DNA of 44,210 nt, taken from assembly GCA_964577665.1 (NCBI GenBank), contig CAZOBD010000012.1:1-44210 (forward strand). The letters are read 5' to 3'. Shown here piece by piece: positions 14,735 through 23,070 of this stretch. This DNA is from CAYVTD01 sp964577665. GTDB lineage: Bacteria; Bacteroidota; Ignavibacteria; Kapaibacteriales; UBA2268. Under the pieces are notes generated by a model. That model had not been told where the DNA came from. It searched no databases and was given only the letters and a program-made list of their open reading frames with translations. How positions within the stretch are numbered: position 1 is the stretch's first letter; every line of letters begins with the position of its first letter. The position numbers and the translations under genes were made by a program.

Positions 14735-14753
14735 TACGAATAACGAATTGCAT

Positions 14754-14788
14754 CCCCTCTTGAGAGAGGAAAAAAGGGGTGTGTTTTC
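14754..14788. repeat. CCTCTTGAGAGG...AAGGGGTGTGTTT intergenic module
   Basis: CCCCTCTTGAGAGAGGAAAAAAGGGGTGTGTTTT matches, with small changes, the segment at 29104-29133. Self-complementary CCTCTTGAGAGG forms its core. One more interchangeable module of the intergenic repeat family. Confidence 0.6.
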
Positions 14789-14803
14789 CAAATCATATTT
14801 GCT

Positions 14804-15916
14804 TCATGATTTTTCATCTATTACTTCTCTGCATTTTTCCAGCATAAGGTTAGCAGACTCATCCCATGTGAATTCTTCTGCCCATGAAACTGCGCCCTTG
14901 AAAAGATGCATCTGACGTTCTTCGTCTTTTAGTAAAGAGATAATAATATCGGCAAGCTGTTTGATATTCCCGTATTCATACAAGATTCCCGACACATTTT
15001 CCTTTACGGAGTCCCTCAGTCCGGGTACGTCTGCCGATATTACGGGAGTGCCGCAGGCGTTAGCTTCGATGTTTGTAATTCCCCAGCCTTCTTTCATGGA
15101 AGTGTTTACGGCGCAGTGAGAAAGACTAAGTATGCGGACTTTTTCTTCGTCTGTTACATATCCGAAAAATTTCGTTTTTTCAGAAATGTCAAGCTCTTCG
15201 GCTGTTTTTTCAAGAACCGGTCTGAAATCTCCCGTGCCCATAATGTAAAGCCTTGCTTCGGGAATTTCACGGGAAACTACGGCAAAAGCCTTTATAAGAT
15301 GGTCAACACTTTTATATTTTTTCAGTCTGCCGAAATAAGTTACTACGGGAAATGTTTCTTTTCTCCCTGCTTTCATGGGAAATTCTTCCGGTGTAATGGC
15401 ATTGGGAACAATAGAAAAATGTTTTTCATCGAAGCCCCTGTCTTTAAATTCATCCAGCGTACTTTGAGACACAACCGCGAAAGGCGTTTTCTTGTAAACG
15501 AAATCCACCAGCTTTTCGGCTAAATAAACGTAAACGCCGCTTATCAAACCTGCTTCAAGGAAAATACTTTTTCCGAAAAAGTGGTGGCTTATTGCAAGCA
15601 GTGGTTCTTTCACGTAAAGAGGTGTATAAAAAGGAATTTTATTTATGTCATCTATTATTATGTCGTAATTTTCTTTTTTAAAGCGTTTGTAATACATGAA
15701 AGGCACGTAAAAATTAAAAAGATTTCTGCTGCCTTTTCTTATCACTTTAATGCCGTCTATCATTTCTTCCTGCGCCGCTCCATCAAACATACAGCAGAAA
15801 AGAGTTACGCTGTTGCCGCGGGCGGCAATTCTTTTAAATATCTCATGGAAATGAACCTCAGCACCTCCGCCGGAGGGATTTTTAATATCCTGCCAGTTTA
15901 TCACCAGTATTTTCAC
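14804..15916 (-). CDS. GT4-family glycosyltransferase
   Basis: A 370-residue GT-B fold glycosyltransferase of family 4. The N-terminal acceptor domain begins MKILVINWQDIKNPSGGGAE, with the typical GGGAEVH loop. The C-terminal nucleotide-sugar domain shows VTYFGRLKKYKSVDHLIKAF and the ExxxxxxE-type donor motif EGWGITNIEANACGTPVI. No membrane segment; probably acts at the inner face of the membrane in surface-glycan assembly. The start is GTG (15914-15916), which overlaps the TAG stop of the upstream histidine kinase gene by one base, so translation is probably coupled. No strong Shine-Dalgarno site. Confidence 0.9.
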   Translation of the reverse strand: MKILVINWQDIKNPSGGGAEVHFHEIFKRIAARGNSVTLFCCMFDGAAQEEMIDGIKVIRKGSRNLFNFYVPFMYYKRFKKENYDIIIDDINKIPFYTPLYVKEPLLAISHHFFGKSIFLEAGLISGVYVYLAEKLVDFVYKKTPFAVVSQSTLDEFKDRGFDEKHFSIVPNAITPEEFPMKAGRKETFPVVTYFGRLKKYKSVDHLIKAFAVVSREIPEARLYIMGTGDFRPVLEKTAEELDISEKTKFFGYVTDEEKVRILSLSHCAVNTSMKEGWGITNIEANACGTPVISADVPGLRDSVKENVSGILYEYGNIKQLADIIISLLKDEERQMHLFKGAVSWAEEFTWDESANLMLEKCREVIDEKS

Positions 15917-18900
15917 TATTTCAGCAGATTCCTGATTTTTTCTAAAAATAACTGTACGTCTATCGGTTTTGAAATATAATCATTGCATCCGGCGCTTAAA
16001 GCTCTTTCTTCATCATTAGCCATTGCGTAGGCGGTCTGGGCAATAACCGGCACATCGCTATCGACTGCTCTGATTTCTTTCAGGGCTTCAAAACCGTTTT
16101 TAACCGGCATTTTTATATCAAGTATAATAAGATCAATATCGGGATTGTCCTTAAAAAGCCTAACCGCTTCCTCACCGTTTTTAGCCCAAATCAACTCGGT
16201 ATTATAATTTCTGAAAATACGCTCGATTAATAAATAATTAGAAAGTTCATCCTCAGCGACAAGAATGAGGGTACCGTCAAGCGAAAAATCATTAACCTGA
16301 TTATTGTTCGTGCTTCTTTTTTCTTCGGACACTTCAGGAACTGTAATATCGTCGTTAAACGGCAGTGAAAAGTAAAATCTGCTCCCTGCGCCCGGTTTGG
16401 ATTCAACGCCTATTTTTCCGCCCATTTTTTCCACCAAAGCTTTAGAGATTGCAAGCCCCAATCCTGTTCCTCCGTGAACTCTTGACAGACGATTTTCCAC
16501 CTGCCGGAAGCGCTCGAAAATAATCGTTTGATTTTCCTTATCTATCCCTATTCCGGTGTCTTTGATGAAAAATTCTACAGAGTCATTTTTCAGAATAAAT
16601 CCTGCTGTTACTGTTCCTTCTTCGGTATATTTCAAGGCATTGCCTATAAAATTGTAAAGTACCTGCTTGACACGCGCGGGGTCAGCTTCTATTTGCAAGC
16701 CGCTCATTTTTTTATCGTATGATGATTCCAATGACAGTCCTGCATTTTTAGCCTGAGGTTTCAGTTCCGCAACTGCTTCGTTTATCAATTTTGCAGCATT
16801 GAAAACAGAATTGTTGAGCTCAAACATACCGGATTCTATTTTAGAAATATCTATTACATCATCTATCAGGCTGAGCAGCTGCCGTGAAGAATTGTTTATA
16901 ATATCGATGAATTCTTCCTTTTCGCTTTCACTGAGGTCCGGCTCTTTAAGCATATTGCCGAAACCAATAATTGAGTTCATGGGAGTTCTTATTTCATGTG
17001 AAAGATTAGCAAGAAAAGCTGATTTCAGGCGGTCGCTTTCTTCAGCCTTTTGTTTTGCGGCAATCAGCTCAGTTTCAAAGCGTATTCTTTCGCTTATGTC
17101 AATAGTAGTGCCTAATATGCGGGTTTTACTTTCTTCGTGTCCTTTTACGAGCCTGCCGGTGGAAAGCAGCCATTTTTCTCCTGCTCCTGTCATTGGAACT
17201 CTATATGAAAAGGTGTATTCCCTTCTGCCTGTTTCAAAGCTTTGGAACAGGTTTTCCGCTTTTTCCCTGTCATCAGGGTGCATTATCATCAATAAATCAT
17301 TGAAATCTCCGCTGAAATCGCCAATAGGAATACCGTAAAGGGACTCAAACTCTCCATAAAAGCGTACTTTGCCTGAACGTACTTCAAGTTCCCAGATACT
17401 CATGCCGGCGCTGCTTAGAGCAAGCTCGAGCTTTTCTTTGTGTTCTTTTACCTGCTGTTCCGAAATTTTTCTGCCGGTAATATCTGTTGAATTCATACAT
17501 ACTGCAAATACTTCCCCTTTCTCGTCAAATACGGGATTGAGATTTGTCTGAAAATAAATATGAACTCTGTTTACAAAAAACTTCTGCTCTTTAGAAATAT
17601 AGTGTCCCGCTCTTGCTTTTTTAAAATCATTCATAAATTCACCGAACAGGGAAGGATCGATGAACTCATCAAACTGCATACCTTCTTCGACTTTTCGGTG
17701 AAACAATTTCATCATTATTTCTTCGTAAGGCTTGTTGTAGGCGAGAATTTTCCTTTCGGTATCAAACATGACGAAGGTAATAAGACTGCTGTCCAAAATA
17801 GCACGGAGTTTCATTTGCGAGTCTTGCAGTATGCGGTTAGTTTTGTTGAGCTTTACATTTGCTCCAAGCAGCTCTTCGTTTGTAGTCAGATACTCTTCGT
17901 TCAGCGCGGCATATTCTTCGTTGGAATCTTTCAGTTCTCTTTCTATTCTCTTTTTATCGGTAATGTCCGTGCTGATACCAACCAGACCAACGGGATTTCC
18001 GTCTTTGTCAGTTATGGTTTCCACGCGTGTATCCAGTATAATTTCATTGCCGTATTTATCAATATTGACCACTTCTCCCTGCCATGAGCCGTCCCGTACC
18101 GCTTTTGCAACAATTTCTTTTTGAGCGGCGCCTTTTTCTGTGTTTTCACCGAAAACTTCGACATGCCTGCCTATTAATTCTTCGGAGCTTTTTCCCAGTG
18201 CGCGGCTTGAGGCTTTGTTTACATAAGTTATAACGCCGTTCATGTCCGCAGCGGTAATAAAATCTGAAATATTATCGAGCAGCATTGATTGAAAAACAAG
18301 CTCTTTTTCATAAAGTTTCATTTCAGTAATGTCAACTGAAACTCCGAGAATTGCTTTTTGCTTGTGTCCGGATAATTCAAAGGGAATTTTGGTGGTTTGG
18401 AGCAGGCGTTCTTCTCCGTCTTGTCCGGTGATTTTTTCTTCGGGAATGAATAAAGGCTTGCCCTCGTTAATAACCTTCATATCGTCATCCACGAAATGCT
18501 CGACTTCTTTTATTTCGGGATTGACGTCGGCATCGGTTTTGCCGATAAGTTCTTTAGGCGATAGATTAAAGTTGTCTGCAACAGCTTTGTTGGCTAAAAT
18601 AAATCTGCCATCGGCATCCTTTGCAAAAATAAAATGCGGCACCAGATCAATAATAGTCCTTAGATTTTTTTCACTTTCCTCCAAAGCTTGAAGGTTTTTT
18701 TTCTGCTCTGTTATATCATAAGCAATAGCATAGGAAATCCCCTTTTCCGGAATGGGATGTGATGTCCAGTCGAGGCATTTGTATGAACCGTCCCTGCACC
18801 GGTACCTGTTTTGAAAATTGATGACTTTTGAACCTTTTTTCAGCTCGTTAACTATTACATCAATAGTCTTTTGAACATCTTCCGGATGAATAAAGTCCAA

Positions 18901-19104
18901 AAAAGGCTTGGAAAGCAGTTCTTCTTCCTCATAGCCCAATACTCTTTTAAAAGACGGGTTGACTTTTATGAAAGTTGCCGTTTCAATATCAGCAATGCAG
19001 ATAAGGCTGAGCGACATGTTAAAAATTGTTTCAAACTGACGTTCCATCAGCAGCTTATTGCCGTGTTCGCTCTCCTGACGCATTTTTTCCTCAGATTTTT
19101 CCAT
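15916..19104 (-). CDS. Soluble hybrid histidine kinase with five PAS domains and a receiver
   Basis: A 1062-residue sensor kinase with no membrane segment, so it senses cytoplasmic or diffusible cues. Order: PAS1 (about 22-135, IADIETATFIKVNPSF, ending DITEQKK), PAS2 (about 145-260, HFIFAKDADGRFI), PAS3 (about 270-385, NISDFITAADMNG), a short coiled linker, PAS4 (about 430-550), PAS5 (about 560-680, HPDDREKAE), HisKA (about 695-760; phospho-His in ANLSHEIRTPMNS, near 701), HATPase with N box NFIGNALKYTEEG, G1 DTGIGID and G2 GGTGLGLAISK, then a receiver (about 945-1060) with acidic pair AEDE, phospho-Asp in LIILDIKMP, T in AQTAYAM and K in YISKPID. All catalytic residues are present. It sits between cheB and the GT4 gene on one strand. 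Confidence 0.95.
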   Translation of the reverse strand: MEKSEEKMRQESEHGNKLLMERQFETIFNMSLSLICIADIETATFIKVNPSFKRVLGYEEEELLSKPFLDFIHPEDVQKTIDVIVNELKKGSKVINFQNRYRCRDGSYKCLDWTSHPIPEKGISYAIAYDITEQKKNLQALEESEKNLRTIIDLVPHFIFAKDADGRFILANKAVADNFNLSPKELIGKTDADVNPEIKEVEHFVDDDMKVINEGKPLFIPEEKITGQDGEERLLQTTKIPFELSGHKQKAILGVSVDITEMKLYEKELVFQSMLLDNISDFITAADMNGVITYVNKASSRALGKSSEELIGRHVEVFGENTEKGAAQKEIVAKAVRDGSWQGEVVNIDKYGNEIILDTRVETITDKDGNPVGLVGISTDITDKKRIERELKDSNEEYAALNEEYLTTNEELLGANVKLNKTNRILQDSQMKLRAILDSSLITFVMFDTERKILAYNKPYEEIMMKLFHRKVEEGMQFDEFIDPSLFGEFMNDFKKARAGHYISKEQKFFVNRVHIYFQTNLNPVFDEKGEVFAVCMNSTDITGRKISEQQVKEHKEKLELALSSAGMSIWELEVRSGKVRFYGEFESLYGIPIGDFSGDFNDLLMIMHPDDREKAENLFQSFETGRREYTFSYRVPMTGAGEKWLLSTGRLVKGHEESKTRILGTTIDISERIRFETELIAAKQKAEESDRLKSAFLANLSHEIRTPMNSIIGFGNMLKEPDLSESEKEEFIDIINNSSRQLLSLIDDVIDISKIESGMFELNNSVFNAAKLINEAVAELKPQAKNAGLSLESSYDKKMSGLQIEADPARVKQVLYNFIGNALKYTEEGTVTAGFILKNDSVEFFIKDTGIGIDKENQTIIFERFRQVENRLSRVHGGTGLGLAISKALVEKMGGKIGVESKPGAGSRFYFSLPFNDDITVPEVSEEKRSTNNNQVNDFSLDGTLILVAEDELSNYLLIERIFRNYNTELIWAKNGEEAVRLFKDNPDIDLIILDIKMPVKNGFEALKEIRAVDSDVPVIAQTAYAMANDEERALSAGCNDYISKPIDVQLFLEKIRNLLK

Positions 19105-19246
19105 AGTTTCATTGCTTTTCGGGCTTACTGAGTCGTCCGCCCTGTGTTTATTTTATTCTTACCGGTTTTGAGAAATGTAAAAAATATCAAATTATAAAAA
19201 AAAACACTAAAAACAATAGAATTACTAATGAAAAACAAATAAAAAA

Positions 19247-20281
19247 TTAAAATACAGTCTTATTTTTATTCAGCCCGGCAGCCATTGAAAATAATCTGCT
19301 GTTAACCGCTCTGCCAATTTCTTTGATTGTCATTACCTCAGCCGGTATGCCCGACTCAACTGCTGACCTTGGCATTGACGGAGCGACAGCGGTATTGGGA
19401 TCCTGTATAAAGACTTTACCTCTGCCCGCGGCAATCTGGGCAGCTCCGCGGACACCGTCGGAGCCGAGTCCGGTTAGAATCACTCCTAGACAATACTTGC
19501 CGAACGCCCTTGAGGCGCTTATAAAAAGCGGGTCAGCGGCAGGTTTGCAATAGTTAACTTTTGGCCCGTCATCAAGAATAATCCGCATAGAATCCGGTTC
19601 TATTATCATGTGTCTCATGCCCGGAGCAAGATATATTTTACCCGGCTGAGAGTTCATCCCGTCTTCTGCTATTACAAGTGAATGGTCTGTCTGGACATTA
19701 ATTCTGGATGACAATGATTCCAGCATCCATGCCGGACCGTGCTGAACAATGTAAACAGTTCCTTCGAAACGCCTCGGGATTTCTTTGAAAAATTCGGCTA
19801 ATGCAGGAGGACCTCCTGTGCTTACGGCTATAACTGCTGCGGGAAAAGGCGGATCGGCGGCTTTTGCCTCTGCGCTGACACCCGGATGGAGAGGCTCCGG
19901 TTTCGACTCAAGTTTTTTCAGAGATTCTTCTACTTTGCTTACCAGGTCTTCTTTTACGACAGGTTTGAAGATGTAAACATCTGCTCCTGCTTCGATTGCC
20001 ATATTCTGAGCATGCCTCGAGATTTTCGAAGTAATCATGAAGATAACAGGGGTATAGCTCAATTCGTCATGCACTTTTTTTATAAGCTCAATGCCGTCTA
20101 TTTCAGGCATTATCCAATCGGTAAGCAAAACAGAATAATAATCCTGCTTAAGCCGGCTCAATGCTTCTTTGGCGCTTGTTACCGCTGAGGCATCATAGCC
20201 TGCCGAGCTTAGTATCTTTTCAAAATACCTGCCGGTATTTTCATGGTCTTCAACTATCAATATTTTAGGTCTGCTTTTCAA
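19247..20281 (-). CDS. cheB: CheB, chemotaxis methylesterase/response regulator
   Basis: Removes methyl groups from (and deamidates) chemoreceptors. The 344-residue protein has an N-terminal receiver (1-120: EDHEN acidic pair, phospho-Asp D55 in LLTDWIMPE, T84 in MITSK, K106 in FKPV), a linker, and a C-terminal methylesterase with the triad S154 (AVSTGGPP), H181 (VQHGPAW) and D275 (GLGSDGVRG). The start is TTG at 20279-20281, because two stop codons lie just upstream in frame; no ribosome site is visible, which is unusual. No cheA, cheW, cheR or receptor gene is adjacent. The PAS hybrid kinase follows after 142 bp. Confidence 0.93.
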   Translation of the reverse strand: MKSRPKILIVEDHENTGRYFEKILSSAGYDASAVTSAKEALSRLKQDYYSVLLTDWIMPEIDGIELIKKVHDELSYTPVIFMITSKISRHAQNMAIEAGADVYIFKPVVKEDLVSKVEESLKKLESKPEPLHPGVSAEAKAADPPFPAAVIAVSTGGPPALAEFFKEIPRRFEGTVYIVQHGPAWMLESLSSRINVQTDHSLVIAEDGMNSQPGKIYLAPGMRHMIIEPDSMRIILDDGPKVNYCKPAADPLFISASRAFGKYCLGVILTGLGSDGVRGAAQIAAGRGKVFIQDPNTAVAPSMPRSAVESGIPAEVMTIKEIGRAVNSRLFSMAAGLNKNKTVF

Positions 20282-20365
20282 AAGATTTTTCGTTTGTTAT
20301 TACAAACTAACATTTCCTTTTTAAGATAATAAATCTTTACGTAAAAAGCAACGATTAAGAAAAAT

Positions 20366-21166
20366 TTATGTGCTTTTTCTGATAACCAGAAAGATTAGAA
20401 AAATAACAGCCTGCAGGAGAATAATAGCAGCCCCGCTGGGTACATCGGCAATATAAGATGCTGTCAACCCTGCTATTGAACTTGTAATCCCCAATACAAC
20501 AGATATAATGGTCATTTTATGAAAAGTGCCGGAAATAAGCCTTGCCGAGGCGGCAGGTATGACAAGAAAAGCCGCAATAAGCACTATGCCTACAATTTTA
20601 ATTGACACTACTATGGTAAGCGAAACAAGGATTCCCAAAAGATAGTTATCATTAATTACGTTTATTCTGGCTGTTTTGGCAAGTTCCTCGTCAAAGGCGG
20701 CATAAGCCCACCTGCTCCAGTATTTGAAGAAAGTAAAGACAGTAAGCAATGCAAGAATCGAGGCGGCAGCCAAATCCACTACTGAAACGGCAAGGATAGA
20801 ACCGAATAAATAAGTAAAAGCATCAACTGAAAATTCTCTTTTCAAAGAAATAAATATTATTCCCAGAGCCATAGAAACGGAAAAAATAATGCCGATAAGA
20901 GTGTCTGCCGCCAGTTTTGTGTTTTCTTTCAAGTAAGTAATAAGCACAGAAGCCAGCACGGTAAAGGGAACGGCAGTCCACATAGGTTCGGTCTTTAAAA
21001 GCAGACCCAGAGCAACGCCTCCGAAGGCGGCATGGGCAAGACCGCTTCCGAGAAAGCTCATGCGCTTCTGTACGATGAAAACACCGTAATAGCTGCCGAG
21101 GAAACCGACCAGCAAGCCTGCCGCAGCCGCCCTCTGCATAAACGGCATTGAAAATATTTCAAGCAT
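20366..21166 (-). CDS. znuB: Zinc/manganese ABC transporter permease
   Basis: A 266-residue ABC-3 family inner-membrane permease with eight or nine hydrophobic segments spread over the length. Family features are the N-terminal MQRAAAAGLLVGFLGSYYGV, FLGSGLAHAAFGGVALG and the C-terminal SIAGLTASYIADVPSGAAII. Third gene of the minus-strand cluster znuA-znuC-znuB, 50 bp after znuC; that gap holds a dyad that also occurs twice upstream of znuA. Metal identity (Zn or Mn) is set by the binding protein; its His-rich loop favours zinc. Confidence 0.92.
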   Translation of the reverse strand: MLEIFSMPFMQRAAAAGLLVGFLGSYYGVFIVQKRMSFLGSGLAHAAFGGVALGLLLKTEPMWTAVPFTVLASVLITYLKENTKLAADTLIGIIFSVSMALGIIFISLKREFSVDAFTYLFGSILAVSVVDLAAASILALLTVFTFFKYWSRWAYAAFDEELAKTARINVINDNYLLGILVSLTIVVSIKIVGIVLIAAFLVIPAASARLISGTFHKMTIISVVLGITSSIAGLTASYIADVPSGAAIILLQAVIFLIFLVIRKST

Positions 21167-21192
21167 AGTATTCTCCTAAATCCTTAGACTGC

Positions 21193-21205
21193 TGATGTAA
21201 CAGCA
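21193..21205. promoter_or_regulatory. 13-bp dyad TGATGTAACAGCA inside the zinc operon (candidate operator)
   Basis: The reverse complement is TGCTGTTACATCA, identical to the site at 22977-22989 upstream of znuA. Here it is extended by CTGCTG and CAGCAG arms (21189-21206). It lies in the znuC-znuB gap, so it could serve an internal promoter or simply form an mRNA hairpin. Confidence 0.4.
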
Positions 21206-21216
21206 GAAAAATATCA

Positions 21217-21963
21217 TTAGTCTCTCAGACTGAAAATCATATCGTGGGCATGCCCCACATGTCCGAACGCTTTTCGCAGGTTTTCCTCGCGAAAAGCCGC
21301 GGCGGGTTCGGCATGGCAGATTACCTCATTGTTCAAAATCAAGACAAAATCAGCGTGGTGATATGCTGTTTCCCAATCGTGTGTAACTACTATAATAGTG
21401 ATTTCCCTTTCATAATGCATGCGCTCGAGAAAAGTGTTAATGTCCTGCTCGCCGACGGGATCGACCCCCGAAACAGGCTCATCCAGGAGCAGCAGTTTTG
21501 GATTTTTCACAATGGCTCTTGCCATGTAAATCCTTTGAAGTTCACCGCCCGACAGCTTCTGCAGAGGTCTGTGTGCAAGATTTTCAACGCCGGTTAGTTT
21601 CAAAGCATCCATAGACTTTTCCAGGCATTCCGTATCAATTTTGCCGGGCCAGGAATGTTTTACACCGCTTGCAACAAGTTCCACGGCTTTAGCCGGAAAA
21701 GTACGGTCTAAGGTTTTTACCTGCGGGACATATCCGATTATATCCGGAGGAAGTCTGAGAGGCTCGACACCGAAAACGCTTACCGTTCCTGAGCCGGGTT
21801 TTATAAGTCCGCTGATAATTTTCAGCAGAGTTGTTTTTCCGCCTCCGTTAGGTCCTATAATAGCAGTAAATTTCCCTGCCGGGAAATCTATACTGACATT
21901 TTTCAAAGCGTGGTGCCGCTCGTAAGAAAGTGAAATTTTTTCTAAACTAACTGCAGGCTGCAT
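21217..21963 (-). CDS. znuC: Zinc/manganese ABC transporter ATP-binding protein
   Basis: A 248-residue ABC ATPase that powers metal import. Walker A GPNGGGKTT (about 36-44), Q-loop YVPQVKTLD, signature LSGGELQR, Walker B LLLLDEPVSGVD and the H-loop VTHDW are intact. The C-terminal His-containing tail (AFGHVGHAHDM) is typical of metal-uptake ATPases. Its start is 1 base after the znuA stop, so translation is coupled. Confidence 0.95.
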   Translation of the reverse strand: MQPAVSLEKISLSYERHHALKNVSIDFPAGKFTAIIGPNGGGKTTLLKIISGLIKPGSGTVSVFGVEPLRLPPDIIGYVPQVKTLDRTFPAKAVELVASGVKHSWPGKIDTECLEKSMDALKLTGVENLAHRPLQKLSGGELQRIYMARAIVKNPKLLLLDEPVSGVDPVGEQDINTFLERMHYEREITIIVVTHDWETAYHHADFVLILNNEVICHAEPAAAFREENLRKAFGHVGHAHDMIFSLRD

Positions 21964-21964
21964 T

Positions 21965-22945
21965 TTATCTCAGTGCTTTCTTTAAAACTTTAGCATTGTA
22001 TATCATCAAATCGGAATAGCTTTTTCTGCCCTTAACGCCTCCGACGGGATCAAGAGTGTACAGCGGCACTCCTGCGGCTTCCGAAATTGTTTTTGCAGGA
22101 GCTTCGGGAAGCTGAGGCTCAGTAAAAACGGCGCGGGCGCCCGTTCCTTCGATGCGTTTGACCAATTCTGCAATATATTTCGGAGAAGGCTCGCTGCCGG
22201 GAAATTCTTCGATTGCTCCGGCATAAAACATCTTATATCTTTTCAGCATATATCTGAAAGAGGGATGAAAAAGAAAAACGGGTCTGCCCATGACAGGTTT
22301 CAGTTCGGCTCTTAACTGCCTGTGTAAAACGTCGAGCCTGCCTGCAAAAATTTCTGCATTAGAGCGGTACTTTTCGGCGTTTTCCGGGTCAATTTTAGCC
22401 AAAGTGTCTGCAAGTGCAGGCAGAAGAGCTTTTACGGTGAGAGGATCAGTCCAAAAATGCGGGTCATAAACTGTATCTTGTTCACTATCTTTATTATCCT
22501 TTTCTGCCGGTTTTTCTGCATGATTGTGTCCTTCGTGATCATGTCCTGCATGAGAATGATCCGTATGAGTGGTATCGGTAGTATCATGGCTGTGTGGAGC
22601 AAATTCGAGGAGTAATTCCTTCGGTATCATATCCAAAATTTCAATTTTATTCTTTGCGGAAAGTGTTGCAGCCCATCCGTCCATTTCCGGTGAGACAAAA
22701 AACAGTGCTTCTGCAGCCTGCACTTTATAAAGGTCTGAGGGTTTAGGGGCAAAAGTATGAGGTGACACTCCCGGAGGGACAAGGGTGTAAACTTCGCTGT
22801 TTGCTCCGGCAAGTTCTTTTACTATCGCTGCCAAAGGATTGCCGGTTACAACAAACAGAGGACCGGCGCTTTTGCTTTGGCATCCGCCGAAACACAACAG
22901 AAAAGGAATGAAATACAAAATCTTCAAAATATTGATTCTTATCAT
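21965..22945 (-). CDS. znuA: Zinc ABC transporter substrate-binding lipoprotein
   Basis: A 326-residue cluster A-I metal-binding protein. A lipoprotein signal ends in CFGGC (Cys 22), so it is membrane-anchored. Ligand His residues are H63 (GVSPHTFAPKPSD) and H163 (YDPHFWTDP), with a third His in LFHPSFRYM and an Asp in YTLDPVGG. Between the first two lies a His/Asp-rich loop (about 118-142: PHSHDTTDTTHTDHSHAGHD and on), typical of zinc-specific ZnuA proteins and thought to capture metal. First gene of the operon; the two 13-bp dyads upstream may be its operators. Confidence 0.94.
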   Translation of the reverse strand: MIRINILKILYFIPFLLCFGGCQSKSAGPLFVVTGNPLAAIVKELAGANSEVYTLVPPGVSPHTFAPKPSDLYKVQAAEALFFVSPEMDGWAATLSAKNKIEILDMIPKELLLEFAPHSHDTTDTTHTDHSHAGHDHEGHNHAEKPAEKDNKDSEQDTVYDPHFWTDPLTVKALLPALADTLAKIDPENAEKYRSNAEIFAGRLDVLHRQLRAELKPVMGRPVFLFHPSFRYMLKRYKMFYAGAIEEFPGSEPSPKYIAELVKRIEGTGARAVFTEPQLPEAPAKTISEAAGVPLYTLDPVGGVKGRKSYSDLMIYNAKVLKKALR

Positions 22946-22976
22946 AGAGCAAAACTTTTATATTTGGTACAATTTA

Positions 22977-22989
22977 TGCTGTTACATCA
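22977..22989. promoter_or_regulatory. 13-bp dyad TGCTGTTACATCA upstream of znuA (candidate operator)
   Basis: Partly symmetric 13-mer (TGnTGTnACAnCA) 31 bases before the znuA start and in the divergent spacer with the 23071 gene. A second copy lies 45 bp away and an inverted copy lies within the operon. Metal-dependent repression would be the natural role, but the regulator is not in the window. TATATTTG (22959-22966), a TAnnTTTG element, points to the 23071 gene. Confidence 0.45.
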
Positions 22990-23021
22990 TGTTGATATAT
23001 TATGCACAGCGTCTATAAAGA

Positions 23022-23034
23022 TGCTGTTATATCA
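23022..23034. promoter_or_regulatory. Second 13-bp dyad TGCTGTTATATCA upstream of znuA
   Basis: Differs in one base from the 22977 site and has the same orientation. The 45-bp distance between the two is close to four helical turns, which would place bound dimers on nearly the same DNA face. Confidence 0.4.
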
Positions 23035-23070
23035 ATCAAGTTAATATTTTAAATAAATAAAAACCTGACA

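Noticed and set aside
17560..18087. 175-codon plus-strand frame opposite the histidine kinase gene
   Set aside because: It is antisense to a well-supported 1062-residue gene with all family motifs; the frame is a shadow.
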